Source: Saprospiraceae bacterium (GTDB lineage Bacteria; Bacteroidota; Bacteroidia; Chitinophagales; Saprospiraceae). From it: 14,993 nt of DNA. The stretch spans positions 1 through 14,993 of the forward strand of contig JAGQWV010000039.1 of assembly GCA_020437045.1 (NCBI GenBank), read 5' to 3'. Shown here piece after piece: positions 1 to 7,514 of the stretch (its first letter is position 1; each line of letters opens with the position of its first letter). The notes under the pieces were generated by a model. The model was not told the origin of the DNA and ran no database searches. It worked only from the letters and a program-made list of their open reading frames with translations. Both the position numbers and the translations under genes were made by a program.

Positions 1-770
1 CGCCATACGCCGGTGCAGGTCATGTCGCCGATGGTGCGGCAGCGAACCAGTTCGGTGAAGGGCATTTCTTCCGGTTTTTTAGGTATGAAATCGCAGTCCG
101 CCAGTAATATGCCATCGCGCTCCAGCACGGTACGCTCGTGGGCGAAGTACAGGGAAGGCAGCGGCACCTCTTCCTGGGCCAGGTATTGCCAGACATCAAG
201 TTCTGTCCAGTTGGAGATGGGGAATACCCGGAAATGTTCGCCATGATGTTTGCGACCATTAAACAGATTCCAGAGTTCTGGGCGCTGATTCTTAGGGTCC
301 CACTGACCGAATTCATCACGGTGTGAGAAAAATCGTTCTTTGGCCCGTGCTTTTTCTTCATCACGACGGCCTCCACCCAGGGCGGCATCAAATTTGCCCT
401 TCTCGATGGACTCCAGCAATACATGCGTCTGCAGGCCGTTGCGGCTGGCGTTATACCCTCTCTCCTCCGTCAATTCTCCCCGGTTGATGGCGTCCTGTAC
501 CGACCCGACCAATAATTTTAGACCATAATGTTCTACCAGCCAATCCCGGTAATCAAGGGTCTCCTGAAAATTATGTCCGGTATCGATGTGAAGCAGTGGA
601 AAGGGCACGCGTGCAGGGTAAAACGCTTTTACGGCGAGGTAAGTCATCAGGATGGAGTCTTTACCACCAGAAAAGAGAATGACCGGATTTTCAAACTGTG
701 CCGCGACCTCCCGGATGACATAGATGGATTCAGACTCGAGTTCCTGTAAGTGTGTTAATTGGTAATTCAT
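1..770 (-). CDS. cysD: Sulfate adenylyltransferase subunit 2 (ATP sulfurylase small subunit), C-terminus cut by window edge
   Basis: CysD, with the GTPase partner CysN, makes adenylyl sulfate (APS) from ATP and sulfate in the cytoplasm. The frame is open from an ATG at 768-770 to the left window edge, giving 256 codons. Visible features are the PP-loop SGGKDS at residues 34-39, HIDTGHNF at about 61-68, GGGRRDEEKARAKERFF at about 132-148, and ISNWTELDVWQYL further on. All are hallmark CysD segments of the PAPS-reductase/ATP-sulfurylase fold. The family is usually about 300 residues, so roughly 45 residues lie outside. It follows the acetyltransferase gene by 74 bases with no convincing terminator between, so it may be read from the same transcript. 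cysN is expected just beyond the left edge. With cysC at 12895-13497 it would complete PAPS synthesis for the sulfotransferase encoded between them. The family assignment is secure. Confidence 0.97.
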   Translation of the reverse strand, partial: MNYQLTHLQELESESIYVIREVAAQFENPVILFSGGKDSILMTYLAVKAFYPARVPFPLLHIDTGHNFQETLDYRDWLVEHYGLKLLVGSVQDAINRGELTEERGYNASRNGLQTHVLLESIEKGKFDAALGGGRRDEEKARAKERFFSHRDEFGQWDPKNQRPELWNLFNGRKHHGEHFRVFPISNWTELDVWQYLAQEEVPLPSLYFAHERTVLERDGILLADCDFIPKKPEEMPFTELVRCRTIGDMTCTGVW

Positions 771-844
771 GAAATTAGGTTAATAACATTGAGAATATCA
801 GGGTGTGCCGTATTTCGGCCGTTTTTGGATCATCAAGAAAATTG

Positions 845-1477
845 TCATTCAATAACTCGCAATTCCAGGTGGAGGTAGCTATGATCGCCACGCATGAAAT
901 GATCCCGGATCTTAAATCCGTTCTTCTGGTAGAAATGTATTGTGGCTTCATTGTCCTGCTCCCGGGTCTTAGTATACAATGTATTGCAGTTTAATTTTCT
1001 GCAGACATTTTGGCATTGTTGGATGAGCTGTTTACCAGTGCCATGTCCCTGGGCTTCCGGTGCTACAAAGATGTAACCGATTTCCGGATTTAGATATTTC
1101 TCGGATGTAACCGGTTTTTTACCAAAATACTTGAGTAGAAAAATGAATAAAAATGACGAGGATATAGCTTTTAAACCGATCATAAGAAGATGAACCGGAA
1201 ATTGGGAAAATGCGAATCTTCTGAAAATGGATTCGACATCAAAGGAAAGCAGGCAAAACCCAATGATCTTTTCCTGCGCCCGGACAACAAGAAAACAATC
1301 CTTTGACTGTTGATACAAAGAATGGTAAAATCGGTAAATCACGTTTAGTCCTAATTGCGATAAAATGTCGTCGCCAAAGCTAACCAGATGAAGTTTGGCA
1401 ATATCCCTCAGCTCGGTATTGGTCAGCTCGCTATTGTATGCTCTTGGATAGGTGATTTGGGTCGAAACAACAGACAT
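845..1477 (-). CDS. GNAT-family N-acetyltransferase with a hydrophobic insert
   Basis: This 210-residue protein carries the GNAT acetyl-CoA-binding motif A, VAPEAQGHGTGKQLI (residues 138-152), with the Q-x-x-G-x-G/A pyrophosphate loop as QGHGTG. Before it lies the usual beta strand EIGYIFV, and after it the C-terminal HFYQKNGFK segment (181-189) typical of GNAT motif B. An unusual stretch of about 25 mostly hydrophobic residues (93-117) sits between the N-terminal half and motif A. It could be a membrane-associating helix or an acceptor-binding insert. The ATG start at 1475-1477 lies 17 bases after the stop of the membrane-protein gene, so it is probably the last gene of the coupled block. 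From context it may acylate an amino sugar made by the aminotransferase at 4763-5956. The substrate cannot be read from the sequence; the GNAT assignment itself is firm. Confidence 0.85.
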   Translation of the reverse strand: MSVVSTQITYPRAYNSELTNTELRDIAKLHLVSFGDDILSQLGLNVIYRFYHSLYQQSKDCFLVVRAQEKIIGFCLLSFDVESIFRRFAFSQFPVHLLMIGLKAISSSFLFIFLLKYFGKKPVTSEKYLNPEIGYIFVAPEAQGHGTGKQLIQQCQNVCRKLNCNTLYTKTREQDNEATIHFYQKNGFKIRDHFMRGDHSYLHLELRVIE

Positions 1478-1494
1478 ACAGGTTCAATCGGGCC

Positions 1495-3042
1495 TTATTG
1501 GTGTTTCATAAGCCACCATTTGGGAAACCCATACCGGCATAACCGTTTATCGGCTTTGAGTTCTGTGAAATCATCCCAGTCTAACGAGGTCAATGGGGTG
1601 AATCCAGCGGCTTCCCACTTCGGGTCCAGTGATTTATTAGTGTCCTGATAAATTATTACGGCTGAGGCATTCCATTCTTGCATTTTATTACTGACTTCTT
1701 CCGGCTCTTGGCACCAGAAATCTGGTGCACCTTCATAGTTGAATTCAAATACGGCCCACCAGTCCGGCAAAAGTAAAAACTGTCTTTCATTGGCTACATA
1801 AAATGGCAGTTCCATGAGGTAGCGATAGCCATCGAAAACGCGTTCGTAAGATCCTTCCGGATCCCGATTAGCCATTAATACCCGTTGATGTGCTGAGATT
1901 GGGGACAAAAACTGTTCAATTCCATTTTGGATCGAGCGCGTATCAAATGGAACCACCAGGGGCATATTAAACAAGTTGTCGGATTTTATATTCAGGGCAA
2001 GCGGAAGCGGGTTATTCGCAATCCAGAATGGTACCATCAACCACCAGTCCTGATAATAAAAAACGGTGGCTATTCCGACAATGAGGAACAGAATAGTGAA
2101 GGTCTGATCGTCAGCAAATCGAAAAGCTAGGGTGTTTGCCAGGTTAAGCCCAATGATCGCCAGTAATAATCCGGCGGGTTCATGATGAAAATAATAAACC
2201 CACAGTACGAAGAATAGCTGCAGACCGATCAGGTAAGCAATGGTACCCATACGAACCTTGGCAAACTGTTTTTTTCGGCTGTATTTGGTTTTTGTCTTAA
2301 CCAGTCCGATAGCCTTTGCAATGTTGATGACAATTTGTTTCCCCTGCGCCGTCGTAAAAAGTGGATACATGTTTAGCAAGAGGATCTTCAGTGCTGCAGG
2401 TAGCAGGGTAAGCATAAAAGCAAAATCCCCGTGGATAAGGGCGAATAAGCCAATCAGTATGCTGCCAATAAACCAGCCGGTGAAACTAAAAAAGGAAACT
2501 CCCAGCAATGCCCACATGGCCAGGTAGGGCTGCCAATAAAAGATTGCGTAGACGAGCAGCGGATACAGCGCCCACCCCAGTACATTGTAATTCTGTAATA
2601 GAAAAGAGGTGTAAAAATGCGTGCTCAGAATGATAGCCACCATTCCGGTCCAGAAGAAAAAATGAGAATCCAATACCGGCCACCAGACAATTTGAGTCAC
2701 ACATAATCCAATCAGACCCAGGATGATAGTTACATTGGAACTCACTGCAAAAGGGTACAGGGAAGGGAGGGTGTAATGAAAGGTCCTGGCCAGTTCATAA
2801 TCACCGGCACCTATGAATGGACTTTTGCCTGATTTGCCATAGGTGAAAATATTCAGTGCCCGTGTTTTATAAAAATACGTATTGAGCCCTTGTAAGGGCG
2901 AGAACATACTGAAATGCCGGAAATCACCTTCAAATAACCGCAGGCATTTAATAAAACTACGGACAACAAGAACAGGCTGTACGAACAGCGCCGTGATCGG
3001 ATATAGGATCAGACTAATCGCATGCCGGATAAGTTCTTTCAT
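1495..3042 (-). CDS. Multi-pass membrane protein with soluble C-terminal domain, unknown function
   Basis: I do not recognise a family with certainty. The 515-residue protein has about eight to ten hydrophobic segments within residues 10-345, for example around 11-27, 98-124, 128-149, 155-170, 176-204, 267-285, 289-306 and 315-340. A basic cytoplasmic-type loop lies at about 249-264. From about residue 365 to the end it is soluble and rich in aromatic and acidic residues. An integral membrane half followed by a soluble tail resembles GT-C-like or YfhO-type glycan proteins, and a segment near 460 (NASAVIIYQD) recalls the 'absent-in-place' strand of those tails. I see no diagnostic catalytic aspartate loop. 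The ATG at 3040-3042 follows the sulfotransferase stop by two bases. As the only integral membrane protein of the coupled block, it is the best candidate for moving, polymerising or finishing the product at the membrane. That role is inference. Confidence 0.7.
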   Translation of the reverse strand: MKELIRHAISLILYPITALFVQPVLVVRSFIKCLRLFEGDFRHFSMFSPLQGLNTYFYKTRALNIFTYGKSGKSPFIGAGDYELARTFHYTLPSLYPFAVSSNVTIILGLIGLCVTQIVWWPVLDSHFFFWTGMVAIILSTHFYTSFLLQNYNVLGWALYPLLVYAIFYWQPYLAMWALLGVSFFSFTGWFIGSILIGLFALIHGDFAFMLTLLPAALKILLLNMYPLFTTAQGKQIVINIAKAIGLVKTKTKYSRKKQFAKVRMGTIAYLIGLQLFFVLWVYYFHHEPAGLLLAIIGLNLANTLAFRFADDQTFTILFLIVGIATVFYYQDWWLMVPFWIANNPLPLALNIKSDNLFNMPLVVPFDTRSIQNGIEQFLSPISAHQRVLMANRDPEGSYERVFDGYRYLMELPFYVANERQFLLLPDWWAVFEFNYEGAPDFWCQEPEEVSNKMQEWNASAVIIYQDTNKSLDPKWEAAGFTPLTSLDWDDFTELKADKRLCRYGFPKWWLMKHQ

Positions 3043-3044
3043 AG

Positions 3045-3968
3045 TTATACTGAAGATTTTTGGACCGATCGGGTGTAATCCGTTATCCGGTCACGCTCTT
3101 CCTGACGTAAGGGTTTAACCGGTGGTTTAGCAGGTAAAGGGATTTTGTTTTGCGTACGATTGGTAAACGGAATGGCAAAATAAGCCAAGATTTCCTCCAT
3201 GGAATTTTCCGGATCTTTGGTTACTTTTTCAAAAGGCCACATCAGAACCCTTTCCGGGTTAAGCTCATTCAACTGCCGGTCGATGTCCTGGTAAATCGAA
3301 GTAATCTGTTTGCATGCAAAATCCACCGGATCCTGGTGAATGGAGATTTGCCGCAGTTCTTCAGGGATGGGATTAAAAGTTCCTAATTCGTGATAGGCAC
3401 GTAATTCTGATGCAATGTTACCGGCTAAATTCCTTTTTACCGCAAGGAAACAGCTTTCTGGCAGTGCCTGGGCTACTTTACTTATTTCAGGATACATCCC
3501 CACATTCTTAATGATCATGGGTAATCCTTTCGGATTGATGCGGGCTATCCATTTGCTGAAATAGATGCGGATCTCCCGGACATCTGAAAGAGATGGCAGT
3601 TCTCTGAAAAATTCATTGCCTTCATACACATCAGCCATTTTCGGCGTATAGCCGTAATAATTCTTTAATGAACTGGGTGCCGGGTGCCGGTAAACACGGT
3701 AAGCGAACGAAGGAAACACTCCATGCCAATTGCTTAGATAGGCACAGGCTAATTTTTGCACCAGCAGCTGGTACGTGATGGTGCTTCCGCTGCGTGGTGG
3801 TCCAACCAGAAATAGAATGGGAGGAAATTTGCCTGTGGTACGTGGCCTTCGGGACAGATAGAAGAAAAAGGCGTCCAAGAGAAAGGTAAATGGTTGGGTT
3901 AATTTCAGAATTAAGGCCAGATAGGCTGCTTTATTCAAGGATGTCAGCGCGCCCCATAGCCTACGCAT
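3045..3968 (-). CDS. PAPS-dependent sulfotransferase family protein
   Basis: This 307-residue protein would transfer the sulfuryl group of PAPS to a hydroxyl or amine of an acceptor. The 5'-phosphosulfate-binding loop is clear as LVGPPRSGST (residues 54-63) after a hydrophobic strand. The region VKRNLAGNIASELRA (177-191) fits the 3'-phosphate-binding motif, with R179 and S187. Near the C-terminus, VLMWPFEKVTKDPE matches the Y/F-E-x-L-x-x-D-P-E element of sulfotransferases. An ATG at 3966-3968 is preferred over an in-frame TTG one codon earlier; it overlaps the preceding methyltransferase stop by eight bases (ATGCGTAG). The gene lies inside a glycan cluster flanked by cysC and cysD, so a carbohydrate or glycolipid acceptor is likely. 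The acceptor itself is unknown. The family assignment rests on the P-loop and strong context. Confidence 0.85.
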   Translation of the reverse strand: MRRLWGALTSLNKAAYLALILKLTQPFTFLLDAFFFYLSRRPRTTGKFPPILFLVGPPRSGSTITYQLLVQKLACAYLSNWHGVFPSFAYRVYRHPAPSSLKNYYGYTPKMADVYEGNEFFRELPSLSDVREIRIYFSKWIARINPKGLPMIIKNVGMYPEISKVAQALPESCFLAVKRNLAGNIASELRAYHELGTFNPIPEELRQISIHQDPVDFACKQITSIYQDIDRQLNELNPERVLMWPFEKVTKDPENSMEEILAYFAIPFTNRTQNKIPLPAKPPVKPLRQEERDRITDYTRSVQKSSV

Positions 3969-4773
3969 CAAAACGATTTTGCTTTTGCCCCCATATGGTG
4001 ATCGGGTTTTCTCTATCTATATGTACTACCTGTAAATTACAGTTGGCGCACCAATCCAGAATCTCTGATGAAGTGGGAAAATAAAGCGTTGAGGGTGAGA
4101 TATTTACCAAAACTACTTCACGGCAGGCTTTCCAGGATGCATTCCGTAAGGATAGTCCGGAACTTGTCGGTAAAATACCCAGAAATGGAACAATCAGATC
4201 GGCCAGAAAAATAGTACCGCGGTGACCGAGCGCATTCGTAGTTTTGCGAACCGAATTGAATAAAAATTGCTGGAACCAGGATTTTTGAGGATACATCCAC
4301 AGCCCAATCAATCCACCTGGTTTGGTGACCCGCACCACTTCCCGAAATGCTTTGAAGGGGTCAGGTGTATAGGCCAACACACCATAGCTGAAGGTAATAT
4401 CAAATTGTTCTTGCTCAAAAGGCAGATCGGATACGTCGGCGTGGATCAACCGGCAACTGGGAAAAAGCCTCTGGATTTTAGACAGGACGGACAATGAGAT
4501 ATCCAGGCCAAAAACCTTGTTTTTCTGGTTGAGAGATTTTTCCCTGAGCAATTTTAGATGAACACCATTGCCGCATCCGGCATCCAGAACATTTTTATTG
4601 CCTTCATTCAGTAAGTCTAGTGCCGGCTGAAGAAATGATTCTGCAACGTTTAATTTTTGTTCGGGAATAACGACCGGCTCATTGACATTCCAGTGTTCTT
4701 CAAACGATTCCTGGTGTGAAAATGAAGGAATGTCGTTTTTTAGAATAGGCTCTTCTTTGAATTTAATTGACAT
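3961..4773 (-). CDS. Class I SAM-dependent methyltransferase (second of two)
   Basis: A 270-residue Rossmann methyltransferase. Motif I is VLDAGCGNG (residues 62-70), followed by the acidic strand end GLDIS and by LIHADVSDLPF and FDITFSYGVLAYTPDP. REVVRVTKPGGLIGLW is the typical post-motif III helix and strand of Methyltransf_11/25-type enzymes. The N-terminal 45 residues are polar and family-variable. The ATG at 4771-4773 overlaps the end of the aminotransferase gene by 11 bases, and its own stop overlaps the sulfotransferase start, so all three are probably co-translated. Sitting between an aminotransferase and a sulfotransferase, it may O- or N-methylate a sugar or a lipid-linked intermediate. 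It could also methylate an amino or phosphate group. The fold is certain and the substrate unknown. Confidence 0.88.
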   Translation of the reverse strand: MSIKFKEEPILKNDIPSFSHQESFEEHWNVNEPVVIPEQKLNVAESFLQPALDLLNEGNKNVLDAGCGNGVHLKLLREKSLNQKNKVFGLDISLSVLSKIQRLFPSCRLIHADVSDLPFEQEQFDITFSYGVLAYTPDPFKAFREVVRVTKPGGLIGLWMYPQKSWFQQFLFNSVRKTTNALGHRGTIFLADLIVPFLGILPTSSGLSLRNASWKACREVVLVNISPSTLYFPTSSEILDWCANCNLQVVHIDRENPITIWGQKQNRFDA

Positions 4774-5956
4774 TATGATTAACTTTTTCAGTATTGATGA
4801 TAATGTCCGGCCAAACAGGAAAATTAATGCAATGATCTTTAAGATAAAATGCTCTTGGATATTCGGTACGTTTGAATTTTTGGTAGGTTTGCATTTCCGG
4901 GACTGAATATTCGATTAAAATCCCTAGTTGATAGCCCTGACTACGGAATTTTTCCACCCATGCTGCTCTGTCCTTTACGATACCCACACAATGACTGAAC
5001 GTACATCCAGGAATCTCAGGCATAAAAGATACTTCTTTTCCGGTCAAATTCTTAATCCATTGATGGGCATTGTCAATACGGGCTTTTACTATTTCAGGAT
5101 ATTTTTTCAATTGAACCAAACCTACACTGGCTTCCGTCGCAGTGGGCATGGTATCCCAGTCCGCTGGAAAATCAATGATACCTTCGTCGTAGTATTTCAC
5201 AAAACGATCTAAAAGTTTACTATTCTCCAACCAATTTACAATGCGATAAACATATGGGTTGAAAGCAACACATACAGCAACCAGGTAGATCCATCTTGAT
5301 AACCCCTTTAAAGGTGTTTTCCGGCAGTTGGTAATCCGAAAAGCTTTAAGTTTTTCATCGGTTTCGCGATCGTTAGTGATGGCCATTCCTCCGAAAATGG
5401 AAGTCATGACTTTACTGATGTTTAATCCGAAAATGGCGGCATCTCCTACTGCAGTGACCAATTGTCCCTGGCTGCGGGCACCAAAGGAATGGGCGGCATC
5501 CTGGATGACATAAATTTTATGACCGAATTTCTTTTCTGCCCGGGCGATAATATCCATCAAGCGGCATATATCCAGAGGATAACCGAAGATATGGGTGGAA
5601 ATAATGACCCTCGTCCGTGGATTGATTGTTGCTTCCAGCTGGTTCAGGTCCATATTAAATCCCTCCTGTTCACTATCTACAAAAACGGGAATATTACCGC
5701 TTTTCACGATGGCGTGAGGAACCACAACACAGGTATAAGCCGGACAGATTATTTCTGAATTTTCCAGGCCCCACACCTTGAGCAAAGCAAATAAGGCCGT
5801 CCTGCCTAGAGCAAACATGGTACCATATTGGCACTCAAACGCAGGAGCAAATGCCTGTTCGAATTTAGAAACAGCACCGGTTGTCGGAAAGGTTGCTGCG
5901 GCTATTTCACACCAACCGATATCCGCCTTGAGCCTGGGGTATAATTTAATGGACAT
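4763..5956 (-). CDS. DegT/DnrJ/EryC1/StrS-family PLP aminotransferase
   Basis: This 397-residue protein belongs to the PLP-dependent sugar aminotransferase family, which normally aminates keto-sugars bound to a nucleotide, using glutamate or glutamine as amino donor. Visible family features are GRTALFALLK near residue 51, the CPAYTC(V)VVPHAI segment at 71-83, FVDSE at 92-96, and ISTHIFGYP at 119-127. The cofactor aspartate lies in QDAAHSFGA (D153, H156), and the presumed Schiff-base lysine is K182 in GLNISKVMTS. Length agrees with the family. The ATG at 5954-5956 overlaps the upstream stop by 11 bases, and the 3' end overlaps the methyltransferase by another 11 through a near-identical sequence. 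The lack of an obvious NDP-sugar 4,6-dehydratase in the window means its keto-sugar substrate must come from outside, or its substrate is not a classical 4-keto sugar. Confidence 0.9.
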   Translation of the reverse strand: MSIKLYPRLKADIGWCEIAAATFPTTGAVSKFEQAFAPAFECQYGTMFALGRTALFALLKVWGLENSEIICPAYTCVVVPHAIVKSGNIPVFVDSEQEGFNMDLNQLEATINPRTRVIISTHIFGYPLDICRLMDIIARAEKKFGHKIYVIQDAAHSFGARSQGQLVTAVGDAAIFGLNISKVMTSIFGGMAITNDRETDEKLKAFRITNCRKTPLKGLSRWIYLVAVCVAFNPYVYRIVNWLENSKLLDRFVKYYDEGIIDFPADWDTMPTATEASVGLVQLKKYPEIVKARIDNAHQWIKNLTGKEVSFMPEIPGCTFSHCVGIVKDRAAWVEKFRSQGYQLGILIEYSVPEMQTYQKFKRTEYPRAFYLKDHCINFPVWPDIIINTEKVNHNVN

Positions 5957-7514
5957 GGGATTCGATTCTCAAAAATTGTGAATGCGCCGAAGGTTTTTTT
6001 TGAAGGATAACATGTGCATGGTATCCGCTGGAAGCCATGTGTATTGCCCGGAATTTTCCAACGTGGCCTATAGACTTCAATCCTTTCGGCGGGGTGATAT
6101 CTTCCCGGATCACCACCTCCTCTTCGTTGAAATGAAATGAGCGCTGGGCAATCCCTGTGATCGGTTTTTTACTGGTCATAAGCATACCCACAATTTTCTT
6201 TTTAAAGATCGTTCCGAAACGAAGACTTTTAAAAAGGGTTATACTCAGGCCCCGAAGGATCAGAAATTTAAATGGGGTAGGCATGGCATCATTGATCAGA
6301 TAAAAACGGGTATGGATCGTTCGATCACTGAAAGATTGCATTTGGTCATACATTTGCGTGGAAAAACGAGTATTATTTACCAGATAACCCAATAATCCTC
6401 CATCTTCGACATCGAGAGATTTATCCTTTTTGTTATAAATTTTAACCGTACCCCCTTTTTTAAAATTGGTTATGGCATAATATTGATCCGTAGACTTAAT
6501 GAAAATACCGGCTTCAGAAAATGATTTTTCAAAATTACGAGTACAGGGAAGATCGGTATCCATAGCTTTTTCTTCATGGTAATGATAAGCTGCAAAGGCA
6601 TAAGCGTTCAGCAGCGGTATGAAATTCCCGGCATCAATCGCTGAAGGAGTTACCTGCACCTGATGATGTTCAGGATGCTCCATAAAAGACATTATGGAAT
6701 TGCACATCGGATTAAATGCAGATAAGTACATCAATCCTCCTGGATAGAATACTTCCGTATTACGGGATCCATAAAGACCTCCAATGCTACCATCCGGATG
6801 AATAAAGTAGGAAAGAAACCGGATGCTTCGATCGAGAGCTGCAGCTAAAGTCTCATCCTGCAGATGTTCCTGGGCGGCAGCAAGGTAATAGGTACACAAT
6901 GTCTGATAGCCCGGATCGGCACCTTCGTACTCCATAAACCATCCCTCCTCGCTTTGATGCTTATAGATCCGGTCGAGAAAATAGCGGTAACGCGTACATT
7001 GTTCATCACTATGTTTATTCCACAGGACGATTGCAGCAACTGCTGTGGCCAGATGGTTGGATATGATCGCATGGTGCTCATCATTATTTTCCAAATGGCC
7101 GATCAATGGATGAATAATAGCCAGGTATTCGTCTCTATCTTTCTCAAGCACCCGATCTTCCAGGAGGTGTAAAGCGCTGAGCGCATCAAATGCCGCCAAC
7201 GCCGTTACACAAAATGAACGCTCAGATGGATATGCTTCATCCAGCGAACCATCGGAATGCATGATTACAGAGATACCGCGAATGATTTGGTCAATCAGGT
7301 TGAGAATGGCATCTGCATTGCTCACCAGATTGAGTTTTATGGCGATCGCAAGCGCATGCACGCCTCCCTGATAGGTACCATTAGCAAAGTCTTGCATTTT
7401 CCAGCCAACATGCATGCGGTCACCGATGCCCGTATAGGCCGATGCCGGATTTTGCTCGTAGAGATTGATGAGTCGTGGCAAATTGGCTTTAAGAACGTCC
7501 TGATAGCTGTTCAT
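5946..7514 (-). CDS. Predicted alpha/alpha-toroid protein of glycan clusters, unknown function
   Basis: This 522-residue protein shows no catalytic family I can name. The N-terminal 340 residues are helical, with recurring glycine turns spaced as in (alpha/alpha)6 barrels: HSDGSLDEAYP (86-96), QSEEGWFMEYEGADPGYQ (187-204) and HPDGSIGGLYGSRN (239-252). A conserved-looking N-terminal signature GDRMHVGWKMQDFANGTYQG spans 31-50. The C-terminal 170 residues look beta-rich. This arrangement of helical toroid plus beta domain resembles heparinase II/III-like polysaccharide lyases and uronyl epimerases, so processing or epimerisation of a glycan is a reasonable guess. No signal peptide is seen, which points to the cytoplasm. 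An upstream in-frame start would give 18 more residues, but the ATG at 7512-7514 forms an ATGA overlap with the deacetylase stop and is preferred. It directly follows asnB and the deacetylase-like gene. Confidence 0.72.
   Translation of the reverse strand: MNSYQDVLKANLPRLINLYEQNPASAYTGIGDRMHVGWKMQDFANGTYQGGVHALAIAIKLNLVSNADAILNLIDQIIRGISVIMHSDGSLDEAYPSERSFCVTALAAFDALSALHLLEDRVLEKDRDEYLAIIHPLIGHLENNDEHHAIISNHLATAVAAIVLWNKHSDEQCTRYRYFLDRIYKHQSEEGWFMEYEGADPGYQTLCTYYLAAAQEHLQDETLAAALDRSIRFLSYFIHPDGSIGGLYGSRNTEVFYPGGLMYLSAFNPMCNSIMSFMEHPEHHQVQVTPSAIDAGNFIPLLNAYAFAAYHYHEEKAMDTDLPCTRNFEKSFSEAGIFIKSTDQYYAITNFKKGGTVKIYNKKDKSLDVEDGGLLGYLVNNTRFSTQMYDQMQSFSDRTIHTRFYLINDAMPTPFKFLILRGLSITLFKSLRFGTIFKKKIVGMLMTSKKPITGIAQRSFHFNEEEVVIREDITPPKGLKSIGHVGKFRAIHMASSGYHAHVILQKKPSAHSQFLRIESHVH

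Noticed and set aside
807..825. A GCCG-TATTT-CGGC hairpin followed by CGTTTTT on the plus strand, looking like a terminator.
   Set aside because: The stem is only four base pairs, the T run is on the plus strand where no gene is read, and it gives no terminator in the direction of the genes.
2821..2838. A GKSGKS sequence (residues 69-74) in the membrane protein, suggestive of a P-loop.
   Set aside because: It lacks the preceding hydrophobic strand and G-x-x-x-x-G-K-S/T spacing, and no Walker B or nucleotide-binding context follows.
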